A stretch of DNA of 64,000 nt. It comes from Corynebacterium auris. Its GTDB lineage: Bacteria > Actinomycetota > Actinomycetes > Mycobacteriales > Mycobacteriaceae. The stretch covers positions 1,103,991 to 1,167,990 of the forward strand of contig NZ_CP047047.1 in the NCBI RefSeq assembly GCF_030408575.1, in the 5' to 3' direction. Below, piece after piece: positions 38,211-47,564 of this stretch (the first letter of the stretch is position 1; each line of letters begins with the position of its first letter). The notes below the pieces were generated by a model, which saw nothing but the letters and a program-made list of their open reading frames with translations, had not been told where the DNA came from and did not search any database. The translations under genes and the position numbers were made by a program.

Positions 38211-39194
38211 ATGGCGCTTCTGGATTCTATTGACGCTTTGCTTCTCGATCTCGACGGGACAGTCTGGGAGGGCGGCAACGCCGTGGCGCACGCCCCGGAG
38301 ACGATTTCCGGTGTGTCCGTGCCCGTTGTGTACATCACGAACAACGCCTTTCGCCCCCCGCCCGAGGTCGTAGAGCGGCTCGCAGGCATCGGCATTGACG
38401 CCTCGCCTGACGACGTCCTCACGTCCGCCCAGGCGGCTGTCGCGCTGGCGGGGGAGAGTCTTGGCGCGGGGGAGAAGATCCTCGTGCTCGGCTCCGACTC
38501 TTTTAGGGACCTTGCCCGACGCGCTGGATTCGAGGTGGTTTCCAGTGCTTCGGACAGCCCGCGGGCTGTCCTGCACGGACACAGCCCGGAGACGGGATGG
38601 AGAGAACTGTCCGAGGCAGCGCTCGCAATCGCCGACGGCGCGACCTACATCGCGTCGAACCTCGATACGACGCTGCCCACTGAGCGCGGCCTTTTGGTGG
38701 GCAACGGCTCGATGGTTGCCGCCGTGACCTCTGCAACTGGGGTGCGCCCGCGCGCTGCCGGGAAACCGGAACCCGCCATGTTCCTTCAGGCGGCGGCACA
38801 GGTGGGGGCGAAGCGCCCGCTGGCTGTCGGAGACCGCTTGGATACCGACATCGCGGGAGCTGTCAGCGCAGGCATACCCGTGCTCCACGTCTTGACCGGT
38901 GTGTCCGGACCGCTGGCACTGCTGTCCGCCCCGAAGGAGCAGCGGCCGACGTTCGTCGGGGAGAACCTTTCCGCGTTGCATGAGGAGCCAGGCGCGCTCG
39001 CCCCGGGGCCGCAGGGTGGGTTTACCGCGCGCGTGGACGCCGGCGACATCATCTTGAGCCGGGGTGACGAGGCGGCGACGCCGATCCAGGCGCTTCGGAC
39101 GGCTCTCGAGGTCGCGTGGCACATGCCGGAGCCGCCGCGGCTGGTGCGCCCGGACTCGGAGGCCGCAGAGCGCGCGTGCGCTGAATGGTGGTGA
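38211..39194 (+). CDS. HAD-IIA (NagD-like) phosphatase
   Basis: This is a 327-residue hydrolase of the haloacid dehalogenase superfamily. Motif 1 DLDGTVWEGG holds the nucleophilic Asp near residue 13, motif 2 is YITNNAF, the lysine is in RAAGKPEPAMF and motif 4 is VGDRLDTDIAGA. The cap matches the NagD/phosphoglycolate group, so it removes phosphate from a small sugar or glycerol phosphate; the substrate is unknown. A tail of about 80 residues follows the catalytic core and is seen in related actinobacterial proteins. Starts 3 nt after the TPR gene. Confidence 0.92.
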   Translation: MALLDSIDALLLDLDGTVWEGGNAVAHAPETISGVSVPVVYITNNAFRPPPEVVERLAGIGIDASPDDVLTSAQAAVALAGESLGAGEKILVLGSDSFRDLARRAGFEVVSSASDSPRAVLHGHSPETGWRELSEAALAIADGATYIASNLDTTLPTERGLLVGNGSMVAAVTSATGVRPRAAGKPEPAMFLQAAAQVGAKRPLAVGDRLDTDIAGAVSAGIPVLHVLTGVSGPLALLSAPKEQRPTFVGENLSALHEEPGALAPGPQGGFTARVDAGDIILSRGDEAATPIQALRTALEVAWHMPEPPRLVRPDSEAAERACAEWW

Positions 39195-39201
39195 GGCGTC
39201 C

Positions 39202-39369
39202 ATGAACGCACCCATCCCGCGCGATCCGCGTCGGCCTCGTATCGATGGTGCGGAGCTGTCGCGTCGCGTCGACGACATCCTCGCGGAACCAGTCAGCAGC
39301 CTGCGCGAGGAGGCCGAGCGACTCGGCCGCGCGCACGCGCTGCTTAACGACGCCCTGCAGACGGGCTAG
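39202..39369 (+). CDS. Small conserved hypothetical protein between HAD gene and tlyA
   Basis: This 55-residue, mostly helical protein (RRVDDILAEPVSSLREEAER) starts at ATG 39202, 7 nt after the HAD stop, and ends 29 nt before tlyA. A similarly small gene holds the same place in mycobacteria (Rv1693 position), which supports it being real. No motif is seen and the function is unknown. Confidence 0.7.
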   Translation: MNAPIPRDPRRPRIDGAELSRRVDDILAEPVSSLREEAERLGRAHALLNDALQTG

Positions 39370-39398
39370 GGCACGCTTTACGAGGAAGGAGAACCCCG

Positions 39399-40226
39399 AT
39401 GCCTCCAGGACGCCGACGCCTCGACGCCGAATTGGTGCGTCGAAAGATCGCCCGCTCGCGTGAGCAGGCCCGGGAGTGGATCAAGGAAGGGCGCGTGGAG
39501 GTGGCCGGCTTCGTGGCCATGAAGCCGGCGACGGTGGTGGAACCCGATGCCTCCATCCGAGTCAGCATTGACGAAGCCGATACCTGGGCCTCCCGGGGCG
39601 CGCACAAGTTGTTGGGGGCGCTCGATGCGTTTGGGCGGCGGGAGTTGGACGTCGATAAGCGGCGGTGCTTAGACGCAGGCGCTTCGACGGGCGGTTTCAC
39701 GGACGTTCTGCTGTCGCGGGGGGCTCGCGAGGTGGTGGCCGTCGACGTCGGCTACGGGCAGCTCGTCTGGCGGCTGCAGAATGACCCGCGGGTTACGGTG
39801 CTGGACCGGACGAACATCCGAACGCTGACCTCAGAGATGATGGGCGGGCCGGCGGAGCTCATGGTGGGCGACCTGTCTTTCATTTCTCTGCGGTTGGTCC
39901 TGCCCGCGATCGCCGCGTGCATGGTCGAGGGCGCGGACCTGCTGCCCATGGTCAAGCCGCAGTTCGAGGTGGGAAAGGACAGGCTCGGCAGCGGCGGGGT
40001 GGTGCGCTCGCCGGGCTTGCGTGCCGAGGTGACGGCGGAGGTCGCCGGCTTCGCGCAGGGGCTGGGGCTGAGCCTGAAAGATGTGGTGGCGTCCCCGCTG
40101 CCCGGTCCGAGCGGCAACGTAGAATACTTCCTGTGGCTCGTCAAGGATTCGGGCGCGCACTCGCTTGACGAGGACACGCTGCGCGCCCTCGTGACTCGAG
40201 CCGTCGAGGAAGGACCCACGAACTGA
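39399..40226 (+). CDS. tlyA: TlyA family 16S/23S rRNA 2'-O-methyltransferase
   Basis: This is a 275-residue protein. An N-terminal S4 domain (about 1-65, RLDAELVRRKIARSREQARE) is followed by an FtsJ-type methyltransferase with the S-adenosylmethionine motif DAGASTGGFTDVLLSRGA near residue 90. In mycobacteria TlyA methylates 16S C1409 and 23S C1920 and gives capreomycin sensitivity; the same is inferred here. The stop overlaps the nadK start by 1 nt (TGATG). Confidence 0.94.
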   Translation: MPPGRRRLDAELVRRKIARSREQAREWIKEGRVEVAGFVAMKPATVVEPDASIRVSIDEADTWASRGAHKLLGALDAFGRRELDVDKRRCLDAGASTGGFTDVLLSRGAREVVAVDVGYGQLVWRLQNDPRVTVLDRTNIRTLTSEMMGGPAELMVGDLSFISLRLVLPAIAACMVEGADLLPMVKPQFEVGKDRLGSGGVVRSPGLRAEVTAEVAGFAQGLGLSLKDVVASPLPGPSGNVEYFLWLVKDSGAHSLDEDTLRALVTRAVEEGPTN

Positions 40227-41146
40227 TGACTATTCGCAACCACCGGGTGATCCTGCTGGTGCCGCACACCTACCGCGCTGGCAACATCGCCGCGGCTGCC
40301 CGAGCCGCGGAGCTGCTCACGGCGGCGGGCATTCAAGTCCGCCTCCTTGACCAACAGAACATGGGGCCTGTGGAGGAGGAGGACTCTCTGCGTACGCTCG
40401 AGCGGGTTCCCGAGGGGCCGGAGGCGGCTGCCGGTTGCGAGCTCGTACTCGTCCTCGGCGGCGACGGCACGTTCCTGCGCGCAGCGAACTATGCCCACGC
40501 GCAGGACGTTCCGGTGCTGGGGATCAACCTCGGTCACGTGGGTTTTCTTGCGGAGTGGGAGCAGGAGAGCCTCGAGGAGGCCATCGGCCGTGTGATCCGC
40601 ACGACCTACCGCATCGAGGACCGCATGACCATCGACGTCGTGCTGCTCGACTCCGGCGACAACGTGTTGGGTACGGGCTGGGCGCTCAACGAGGCGAGCA
40701 TCGAAAACGTCAACCGCACGAAGGTGATGGACGCCACGCTCGAAGTGGACTTCCGCCCCGTGTCCTCCTTCGGCTGCGACGGCCTGCTCGTGTCCACGCC
40801 GACCGGCTCAACGGCCTACGCCTTCGCCGCCGGCGGGCCGGTTATGTGGCCCGAGGTGGAGGCGCTGCTCGTTGTCCCCAACAACGCTCACGCGCTGTTT
40901 ACCAAGCCGCTGGTTGTTTCTCCTCGCTCGACGGTGGCCATCGAGTCCGAGTCGAATACGGGGGAGGCGAACGTGGTTCTCGACGGCTTCCGTACCCTGG
41001 CGATGCCGCCCGGCTCGCGCGTCGAGATCGTTCGCGGCAGGCGTCCGGTGCGCTGGGTGCGCCTCGACGAGCACCCCTTCACCGACCGCCTCGTGCACAA
41101 GTTCAAGCTTCCGGTTTCCGGGTGGAGGGGGCCAGCGGCGAAGTAA
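40226..41146 (+). CDS. nadK: NAD kinase
   Basis: This 306-residue enzyme phosphorylates NAD to NADP. It has the diagnostic LVLGGDGTFLRAANYA near residue 75 and the second conserved region STPTGSTAYAFAAGGP near residue 190. The full length matches actinobacterial (polyphosphate/ATP) NAD kinases. Overlaps tlyA and recN by 1 nt each (TGATG and TAATG), a tight operon. Confidence 0.96.
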   Translation: MTIRNHRVILLVPHTYRAGNIAAAARAAELLTAAGIQVRLLDQQNMGPVEEEDSLRTLERVPEGPEAAAGCELVLVLGGDGTFLRAANYAHAQDVPVLGINLGHVGFLAEWEQESLEEAIGRVIRTTYRIEDRMTIDVVLLDSGDNVLGTGWALNEASIENVNRTKVMDATLEVDFRPVSSFGCDGLLVSTPTGSTAYAFAAGGPVMWPEVEALLVVPNNAHALFTKPLVVSPRSTVAIESESNTGEANVVLDGFRTLAMPPGSRVEIVRGRRPVRWVRLDEHPFTDRLVHKFKLPVSGWRGPAAK

Positions 41147-42873
41147 TGCTTACGGAAATCACGATTGACAACCTCGGCGTTATCCCCCGCGCCAGTGCCG
41201 AGCTCAGCCCGGGGCTGACCGTACTTACCGGCGAGACCGGCGCGGGAAAGACCATGGTCGTCACCGGCCTGCGGCTGCTCACCGGCGGGCGCGCCGACGC
41301 CTCACGCGTGCGCACGGGCGCGGAGAAAGCCGTCGTGGAGGGGGCCTTTTCCCTCACCGACCTGCCGGAGCAGGCGCGCGAGGCCGTAGAGGCCATCGCG
41401 GCGAGCGCGGGGGCCGAGCGCGATGAGAACGGCGAGTACGTCGTGTCGCGCTCGGTGCGCGCGACGGGGCGCTCGCGTGCCCACTTGGGAGGGAGGACCG
41501 TCCCTGCGGCGACGCTGGGGGAGTTGGCTGGCCACCTGATCACCATCCACGGCCAGAACGACCAGCTGCGGCTTCTGTCCCCCGACCAGCAGCTCGCGGC
41601 GCTGGACCGCTACGAACCAGAAGCTGCTTCGGCGCTGGCGTCCTACCGCGAGGTGTGGTCGCAGTGGCGAGAGGCCGCCCGGGACCTCAAAGAGCGCACG
41701 GAGAAACGCCGCGAGCTCGCGCAGGAAGTTGACCGCCTGCAATTCGCCATCGGTGAGATCGACACCGTTGCGCCGCAGGAGGGCGAGGACACAGAGCTCG
41801 TGGCCAGTATCAACCGCCTCCAGGACGTGGATGCCCTGCGCGAGGCTGCGGAGACCGCGCTGGTGGCGATCGACGGCCCCGACGCCGTCGGTGCCTTCGG
41901 CGGCGACGAGGAAGCCGCCTCGAGCCTCGTCGGCCGAGCGGCAACCGCCCTGAGCACGGCGAGCGACCCGGCCCTCAACGAGTTGGGCCAGCGCCTCGAC
42001 GAGGTGGCCGGGGCGCTTTCGGATATCTCGGCGGAGCTGGGGACATACGGCGCGGGGCTGCCCAGCGACCCGGAGGAGCTGGAAAAACAGCTCCAGCGCC
42101 AGCAGGAACTTAAGGCCCTGACCCGCAAATACGCCCCCGACCTCGCCGGGGTGCTGTCGTGGCGGGCCAAGGCGGCCAGGCGGCTGAGCAAGATAGACAC
42201 CTCGGCGGAGGCGCTCGACGAGCTGAAAAAACGCGTGGCCGAGCTGGAAAAGCAGATGCGGGCCTGCGCCAAGAAACTCAGTGACGTGCGCGCCCGCGCC
42301 GCGGCAGCCCTGGGCGAGGCCGTCACGGCGGAACTGCACGGCTTGGCTATGCCGAAGGCGCGGCTGACGGTCCGCCTGAGCAGTACGGGCTACACCCGCG
42401 ACGGCGCCGACGCCGTCGAACTCTTGCTCGCGCCGAACGACGCGCTGGAGCCGCAGCCGTTGGCCACTAGCGCCTCCGGAGGTGAGCTTTCGCGCGTGAT
42501 GCTGGGCCTCGAGGTGATCCTGAGCGCCACCTCCAGCGGGGCGACGCTCGTTTTCGACGAGGTCGACGCCGGTGTCGGCGGGCGTGCCGCCGTGGAGATC
42601 GGTCGGCGCCTGGCCCGCCTGGCCGCGCGGAACCAGGTCATCGTCGTGACCCACCTGCCGCAGGTGGCCGCTTACGCCGATACCCACCTGCACGTGGCCA
42701 AGAACGTGAGCGAGGAGACGGTGACCTCTGGTGTGCGGGAGCTTTCCGAGCCGGAAAGGGTGGAGGAGCTGGCGCGCATGTTGGCGGGCATGGAGGACTC
42801 CGCGACGGGGCGTGCCCACGCCGGTGAGCTCTTCGCACGGGCACGCGAAGAAGTCGAATCCCTGCGCTTGTGA
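41146..42873 (+). CDS. recN: DNA repair protein RecN
   Basis: This is a 575-residue SMC-like ATPase of double-strand-break repair. Walker A GETGAGKTMVV is near residue 32, the long central coiled coil covers about 160-380, the signature ATSASGGELSRVMLGLEV is near 445 and Walker B is TLVFDEVDAGVGG. Complete. The ATG at 41146 overlaps the nadK stop; a longer frame from 40435 is the wrong frame inside nadK. No LexA-type SOS box was seen nearby. Confidence 0.96.
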   Translation: MLTEITIDNLGVIPRASAELSPGLTVLTGETGAGKTMVVTGLRLLTGGRADASRVRTGAEKAVVEGAFSLTDLPEQAREAVEAIAASAGAERDENGEYVVSRSVRATGRSRAHLGGRTVPAATLGELAGHLITIHGQNDQLRLLSPDQQLAALDRYEPEAASALASYREVWSQWREAARDLKERTEKRRELAQEVDRLQFAIGEIDTVAPQEGEDTELVASINRLQDVDALREAAETALVAIDGPDAVGAFGGDEEAASSLVGRAATALSTASDPALNELGQRLDEVAGALSDISAELGTYGAGLPSDPEELEKQLQRQQELKALTRKYAPDLAGVLSWRAKAARRLSKIDTSAEALDELKKRVAELEKQMRACAKKLSDVRARAAAALGEAVTAELHGLAMPKARLTVRLSSTGYTRDGADAVELLLAPNDALEPQPLATSASGGELSRVMLGLEVILSATSSGATLVFDEVDAGVGGRAAVEIGRRLARLAARNQVIVVTHLPQVAAYADTHLHVAKNVSEETVTSGVRELSEPERVEELARMLAGMEDSATGRAHAGELFARAREEVESLRL

Positions 42874-42922
42874 CCCGCGCGCCTCCACCATTAAGGCGCC
42901 TCCAGCCTGCACAATGCACAAC

Positions 42923-44143
42923 ATGAGTGTCTTTTCGCGTGCTAACGCCGACCCGGCAGGGTCCACCGTTTCGGCAGCCGCGTCGCCTGTCGAAGTGCAG
43001 GGCACGCTGCGCGACTGCACCGCCCGGGGCAAGGGGGTACGCAGGCTGCGCGCCGGCGAGGTCGCCGTTGTCGACTCGCGCGATATGGGGCGTCGTGAAG
43101 CGGAGCAGCTCATCGCCGCAGCCCCGGCCGCCGTGCTGAACCTTTCCACCTTCTCCACGGGAGCGATGCCGAACTACGGCCCGCACCTGTTGCTCGACGC
43201 CGGAATTGCCCTCTACGAGGCGCACGGCGGGCCGCTGCGCGAGCTGCTGCGCGACGGCAAGAAGGTCTCGGTGCAGGAGGCCGGCACGATTCACGTGGGC
43301 AAGAAGCCGGCGGGCGAGGCCGTCGCGGTCACGCGGGAGGGCGCTGACGAGACTTTCGCCGCGGCGCAGCGCAGCCTCCTCGACCACATGGAGGCCTACT
43401 TCGGCAACACCATCGAGTTCATCCATTCCGAATCGCCTTTGCTTATCGACGGGGTCGGCGTCCCCGAGATGGGCGACACGATGACCGGGCGCAAGGTCCT
43501 CATCGTCACCGACTTCGCCGACGCGAAGGACAAGCTCGGTGCCTTGCGCAACTTCATCCGAGAGTACGAGCCGGTGTTCATCGGGGTTGGCGCGGGCACC
43601 GACGTGATCAGCGAGCTGGGGTACCAGCCGGATTACATCGTCGGTGACCCCACCACAGTCGCCGAGGAGAATCTGCGTGGTGAGGCGCGCGTGGTTTTGC
43701 CCGCCGACCCCGACGGCCACGCCGCCGGCCTCGAGAGGATCCAGGACCTTGGCGTGGGGGCTATGACGTTCCCGGCCGCGACGGATTCCGCGGTCGATCT
43801 GGCCATCCTTCTGGCCTGCTTCCACGACGCGGAGATGATCGTGACGGTGGGCGAGGTAGTCGACCTTGACGCGATCTTCGCACGCGCCCCGCAGGCGAGC
43901 CCCGCGGCGCTGCTCACGCGCCTGAAGGCGGGCAACCGGATCGTGGATTCGACCGTAATCGAGAACTTGTACGCGGTGCAGTCGGGCGGGGGCTTGGCGT
44001 GGGCGTGGGCCGTCCTCGGCCTTCTCGTTCTCGTCGCTACCGTTGTCCTTGTGGTCGGGCTCGGCGGCGACGCCGCTTTCGCGGAAAACCTCGTGGACAC
44101 CTGGGACGCCCTCGTCGAGCGCGTGCAGGGTTGGCTGAGCTAG
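42923..44143 (+). CDS. steA: SteA-like septal membrane protein
   Basis: This is a 406-residue protein with a large cytoplasmic part and one transmembrane helix near the C-terminus (about 353-377, GLAWAWAVLGLLVLVATVVL) followed by a short outer tail. The cytoplasmic part resembles thiamin-pyrophosphokinase-like folds (FIGVGAGTDVISELGYQPDY, IVGDP). In C. glutamicum SteA and SteB act together at the division site to control peptidoglycan hydrolysis during cell separation; gene order and length match. ATG 42923 is chosen; ATG 42914 is also possible and would add three residues. steB follows after 28 nt. Confidence 0.88.
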   Translation: MSVFSRANADPAGSTVSAAASPVEVQGTLRDCTARGKGVRRLRAGEVAVVDSRDMGRREAEQLIAAAPAAVLNLSTFSTGAMPNYGPHLLLDAGIALYEAHGGPLRELLRDGKKVSVQEAGTIHVGKKPAGEAVAVTREGADETFAAAQRSLLDHMEAYFGNTIEFIHSESPLLIDGVGVPEMGDTMTGRKVLIVTDFADAKDKLGALRNFIREYEPVFIGVGAGTDVISELGYQPDYIVGDPTTVAEENLRGEARVVLPADPDGHAAGLERIQDLGVGAMTFPAATDSAVDLAILLACFHDAEMIVTVGEVVDLDAIFARAPQASPAALLTRLKAGNRIVDSTVIENLYAVQSGGGLAWAWAVLGLLVLVATVVLVVGLGGDAAFAENLVDTWDALVERVQGWLS

Positions 44144-44171
44144 CGCGGCTCGCGCAGAAAGGAGAGACGGA

Positions 44172-45035
44172 GTGTCTGGTGGACGTGGCGGCCTTGTCGT
44201 GGCGGGCCTAGCGTGGGGGGCCGCCCTCGGGGTGGCGCTCGGGGCGCTGGTGATGGCGCCTGCCATGCAGGACGCGCAGGGCACAACCGCGGAGGCCCCC
44301 GCCGCCGAGGACCTCGCGCCGCGCGTCGAAGAAGCGGAGGCCCAGGCCGCTGCAGCAAATGAGCTGGTGGCGGCCGAGTCCGGCGCTCTCGTGGGCGAGA
44401 GCCTGAACGACGCGGCGGTGCTGATCGTGCGCGGCCCCGGCTCAGGGGCCGAGGAGGCCACGCGGGTCCGCGAGGTCCTCGACCAGGCGGGCGCGGACAA
44501 CGCGGGCGAGATCGAACTGACTGAGAAGTTTGTCTCCCGCGAGGGGGCAGATGAACTCAGCTCGGTGGTGGCGAACACCCTGCCGGCGGGGGCGCAGCTG
44601 TCGGTCGAGGACCTTTCCCCTGCGACGCACGCCGGAGAGTCGCTGGCAACGGCGCTGTTTGTCGGTGCCGACGGCGCCCCCCTGGCCACGCCGGAGGACC
44701 GGGATTTCGTGCTTTCCGCGCTGGCCGACGCCGACTTCCTCTCGTACAACAGCGCCGACCTCATGGCGGCGGACGCGGTATTGCTGCTCACCGGCGGGGC
44801 GGAGGGCTCCTTCGCCGCCGGCGCGCTCGCCGATTTCGCGGCGGCGCTGGAAGCACGCGGCGGCGCCGTCGTCGCCGCGGAGCCGGGTCCCGGCGACGGG
44901 GTCGTCGGCGAGCTCCACGCGCGCGGCGGGCACGGGGTGAAAACCCAGAACGTCGCCGATTCCGAAGCCGGCGTGGTCCTCAGCGTGCGCGCGGTGCGCG
45001 AGGCACTTGACGAGTCAGCCGCGCCGGCGGAGTAG
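44172..45035 (+). CDS. steB: SteB/MctB-like copper-transporter-family envelope protein
   Basis: This is a 287-residue protein with one N-terminal membrane helix (about 8-33, GLVVAGLAWGAALGVALGAL), a coiled coil (about 45-80, Glu/Ala-rich) and an extracellular globular part. It belongs to the family of M. tuberculosis MctB (Rv1698) and C. glutamicum SteB; the latter works with SteA in cell separation. The GTG start has GAAAGGAGA just upstream. In both relatives pyrG comes next, but here the next gene starts 10 nt later and is the Nudix hydrolase. Confidence 0.86.
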   Translation: MSGGRGGLVVAGLAWGAALGVALGALVMAPAMQDAQGTTAEAPAAEDLAPRVEEAEAQAAAANELVAAESGALVGESLNDAAVLIVRGPGSGAEEATRVREVLDQAGADNAGEIELTEKFVSREGADELSSVVANTLPAGAQLSVEDLSPATHAGESLATALFVGADGAPLATPEDRDFVLSALADADFLSYNSADLMAADAVLLLTGGAEGSFAAGALADFAAALEARGGAVVAAEPGPGDGVVGELHARGGHGVKTQNVADSEAGVVLSVRAVREALDESAAPAE

Positions 45036-45045
45036 CGTTGGGTAC

Positions 45046-45693
45046 ATGGCCCACGACTTCACCGTTACACACTCCGAGCTGCTCATCAGCGCCCCGATCA
45101 TCGGTGTGCGCCGCGACCGCGTGACGATGCCGGGCGGCGGAGAGGCCGCCCGCGAGATCGTGGAGCACTTCGGAGCCGTCGCCGTAGTGGCCCTCGACGG
45201 CGAGGGTCGGGTCGCTCTCGTCGAGCAGTACCGCCACTCCGTTGGACGGCGCTTGCTCGAACTACCGGCTGGTCTGCTCGACATCGCAGACGAGCCCGCC
45301 CTGGAGTGCGCGCGCCGCGAGCTGCGCGAGGAGGCCGGGCTTGCAGCTGAGAACTGGGGTGTTTTGGTCGACCTGGTGACCTCGCCCGGCTTTGCGGACG
45401 AGGCCGTGCGCGTCTTTCTCGCCACGGGGTTGTCCCAGGTGGAACGGCCGGAGGTGGCAGACGAGGAGGCGGACATGACGCTGACGTGGGTTCCGCTGGA
45501 TACCGCTCGCCGCGCCGTGCTGGAGGGCCGGATAGTCAACTCGATCGCGGTGTCCGGCATCCTCGCCGCGGGGGCCGCACTGGAGTCAGGCGAGCAGCCA
45601 CGTAGCGTCGACGACCCATTCGACGTACGTCCCACGGCGCTCGCCTCGCGCAGGCGGGGCGTTGGCAGCGGCGGCGACATGAAACGGATCTGA
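45046..45693 (+). CDS. Nudix hydrolase, ADP-ribose pyrophosphatase type
   Basis: This 215-residue Nudix enzyme should split ADP-ribose or related sugar nucleotides. The Nudix box ends in E-x7-RELREEAGL (about residues 92-108), preceded by ELPAGLLD, the ADPRase type. Starts at ATG 45046; the longer frame lies inside steB. Its stop overlaps the xerD start (TGATG). In relatives it is downstream of pyrG, which is not here. Confidence 0.93.
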   Translation: MAHDFTVTHSELLISAPIIGVRRDRVTMPGGGEAAREIVEHFGAVAVVALDGEGRVALVEQYRHSVGRRLLELPAGLLDIADEPALECARRELREEAGLAAENWGVLVDLVTSPGFADEAVRVFLATGLSQVERPEVADEEADMTLTWVPLDTARRAVLEGRIVNSIAVSGILAAGAALESGEQPRSVDDPFDVRPTALASRRRGVGSGGDMKRI

Positions 45694-46616
45694 TGCGCCC
45701 GAGGGAGATCGCCGCTCTGTGGCTGAACCACCTGGCTGTGGAGCGTGGACGCTCCGCCAACACGCTGAGCAATTATCGTCGAGACGCGAAGCGATACACC
45801 GCATGGTTGGAGCGCGCGGGCAAAACTGATCTGGGCGAGGTGGCGACAGGCGATATTGAGGCCTATGCCGCCGAACTGCGCCGCGGCACGGAGGACACCC
45901 GCCCGCTTGCGGCCTCGTCCGCCGCGCGGGCGCTGACGGTGGCGCGAGGGCTGCACCGTTTCGCCGCCGCGGAGGGCTACGTCGCGTCCGACGTCGCCGC
46001 TGAGGTCTCCCCACCGGCCGCCGGGGAGAAGCTGCCCGACACCCTGTCCATCGACGAGGTCGCAGCACTTCTCGACGCCTGCCCGAGCGACACCCCGGTC
46101 CACCTGCGGGACAAGGCCCTGCTGGAGATGCTCTACGGCACCGGCGCGCGCGTCTCGGAGGTGCTCGCCCTCGCGGTGGACGACGCCGCTGACAACGACG
46201 GCGTGCTCAGCGTGACCGGCAAGGGCGGCAAGCAGCGGCTCGTCCCTCTCGGCGGTGCGGGGCGCGAGGCCGTCGAGGCGTACCTGGTGCGCGGCCGTCC
46301 AGCGCTGGCGTCTGGGCGCAGCCACGCGCTTTTCCTCAACGCCCGCGGGGGCGCTTTGTCGCGACAAAGCGCGTGGAGCATCATCAAGGACGCCGCCGCG
46401 CGGGCCGGAATAGATAAGGGCGTCTCGCCCCACACCTTGCGCCATTCCTTCGCCACTCACCTTCTGCAGGGCGGGGCGGACGTGCGAACGGTCCAGGAGT
46501 TGCTGGGGCACTCCTCGGTGACCACGACGCAGATTTACACCCACGTTACGGCGGATAACGTGCGCGAAGTGTGGCGCACGACGCACCCGCGGGCGCGCAC
46601 GCCGAGCGGCGAATGA
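45693..46616 (+). CDS. xerD: Tyrosine recombinase XerD
   Basis: This 307-residue recombinase resolves chromosome dimers at dif. The N-terminal SAM-like DNA-binding domain covers about 5-95. The catalytic set is complete: Arg in [12 protein letters not shown], Lys in VTGKGGKQR, HxxR in [13 protein letters not shown], His in [11 protein letters not shown] and the Tyr nucleophile in IYTHV. Housekeeping context next to parA-scpAB argues for XerD rather than a phage integrase. Confidence 0.94.
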   Translation: MRPREIAALWLNHLAVERGRSANTLSNYRRDAKRYTAWLERAGKTDLGEVATGDIEAYAAELRRGTEDTRPLAASSAARALTVARGLHRFAAAEGYVASDVAAEVSPPAAGEKLPDTLSIDEVAALLDACPSDTPVHLRDKALLEMLYGTGARVSEVLALAVDDAADNDGVLSVTGKGGKQRLVPLGGAGREAVEAYLVRGRPALASGRSHALFLNARGGALSRQSAWSIIKDAAARAGIDKGVSPHTLRHSFATHLLQGGADVRTVQELLGHSSVTTTQIYTHVTADNVREVWRTTHPRARTPSGE

Positions 46617-46691
46617 CAACGGTGTAAGATCAGGGTCAACCCGCTACGGTAGACGTTTCGCGTGCGAGGGGCGCGAGGGGAAGGTGTGTCA

Positions 46692-47564
46692 ATGTCGGAC
46701 GGCCCATTGTTCGAGGCTAAAGGCGTGGAGGTCGGCTTGACCGGCCGCCCCGTCCGCGAGCTGCCGCAGCCGAAGACGCTGGACAGGCATGGCCCCGCCA
46801 CAATCATCTCGATGGTGAACCAGAAGGGCGGGGTGGGCAAAACCACCTCGACGATCAACCTCGGGGCGTGCCTCGCAGAGCAGGGGCGTAAAGTCCTGCT
46901 CGTTGACTTAGACCCCCAGGGTGCCCTCTCGGCTGGCCTCGGGGTTGCCTACGACGAGGAACAAACCACCGTCTACGACCTGCTCTTCGACAACACCGCG
47001 AGCATCCACGCGGCCATCCAGCACTCCAACGTTTCGGGCCTCGACCTCGTCCCCGCGAACATCGACCTTTCGGCGGCGGAAATCCAGCTGGTTAACGAGG
47101 TCGGCCGTGAGCACACGCTCGCCCGCGCGCTGCGCCCGGTGCGCAAGGAGTACGACGTCATCATCCTCGACTGCGGCCCCTCGCTCGGGCTGCTTACCGT
47201 CAACGCTCTGGCGGCCTCGCACGGGGTGATCATCCCGATGGAGTGCGAGTATTTTTCCCTGCGTGGCCTGGCCTTGTTGACAGACACGGTGGAGAAGGTG
47301 CGCGACCGTATCAACTTTGACCTGGAGATCGTCGGCATCCTGGTCACCATGTTCGACCGTCGCACCACCCACGCGCGCGAGGTCATGGACCGCGTGCTCG
47401 AAGTTTTCGGCGACACGGTCTTCGACACCGTGATCACCCGCACCGTCCGCTTCCCGGAGACCTCGGTGGCCGGCGAACCGATCATCACCTGGGCGCCGAC
47501 CTCGCAGGGTGCGGCGCAGTACCGCAACCTCGCCCTCGAGGTGTTGGAGCGCACCGAGAGGTGA
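46692..47564 (+). CDS. ParA-family ATPase
   Basis: This is a 290-residue Walker-type ATPase with deviant Walker A NQKGGVGKTTSTINL (about residue 42), LVDLDPQGALSAGL, and ILDCGPSLGLLTVNAL. It sits directly before scpA, the second ParA locus of actinobacteria (Rv1708 position), separate from the chromosomal parAB near the origin. It may position segregation or division proteins; its partner is not known. ATG 46692 has GGAAGG at 46679; a GTG at 46662 is also in frame. Overlaps scpA by 4 nt. Confidence 0.92.
   Translation: MSDGPLFEAKGVEVGLTGRPVRELPQPKTLDRHGPATIISMVNQKGGVGKTTSTINLGACLAEQGRKVLLVDLDPQGALSAGLGVAYDEEQTTVYDLLFDNTASIHAAIQHSNVSGLDLVPANIDLSAAEIQLVNEVGREHTLARALRPVRKEYDVIILDCGPSLGLLTVNALAASHGVIIPMECEYFSLRGLALLTDTVEKVRDRINFDLEIVGILVTMFDRRTTHAREVMDRVLEVFGDTVFDTVITRTVRFPETSVAGEPIITWAPTSQGAAQYRNLALEVLERTER

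Noticed and set aside
45693..46616. Phage or island integrase
   Set aside because: Complete XerD features and conserved housekeeping neighbours.
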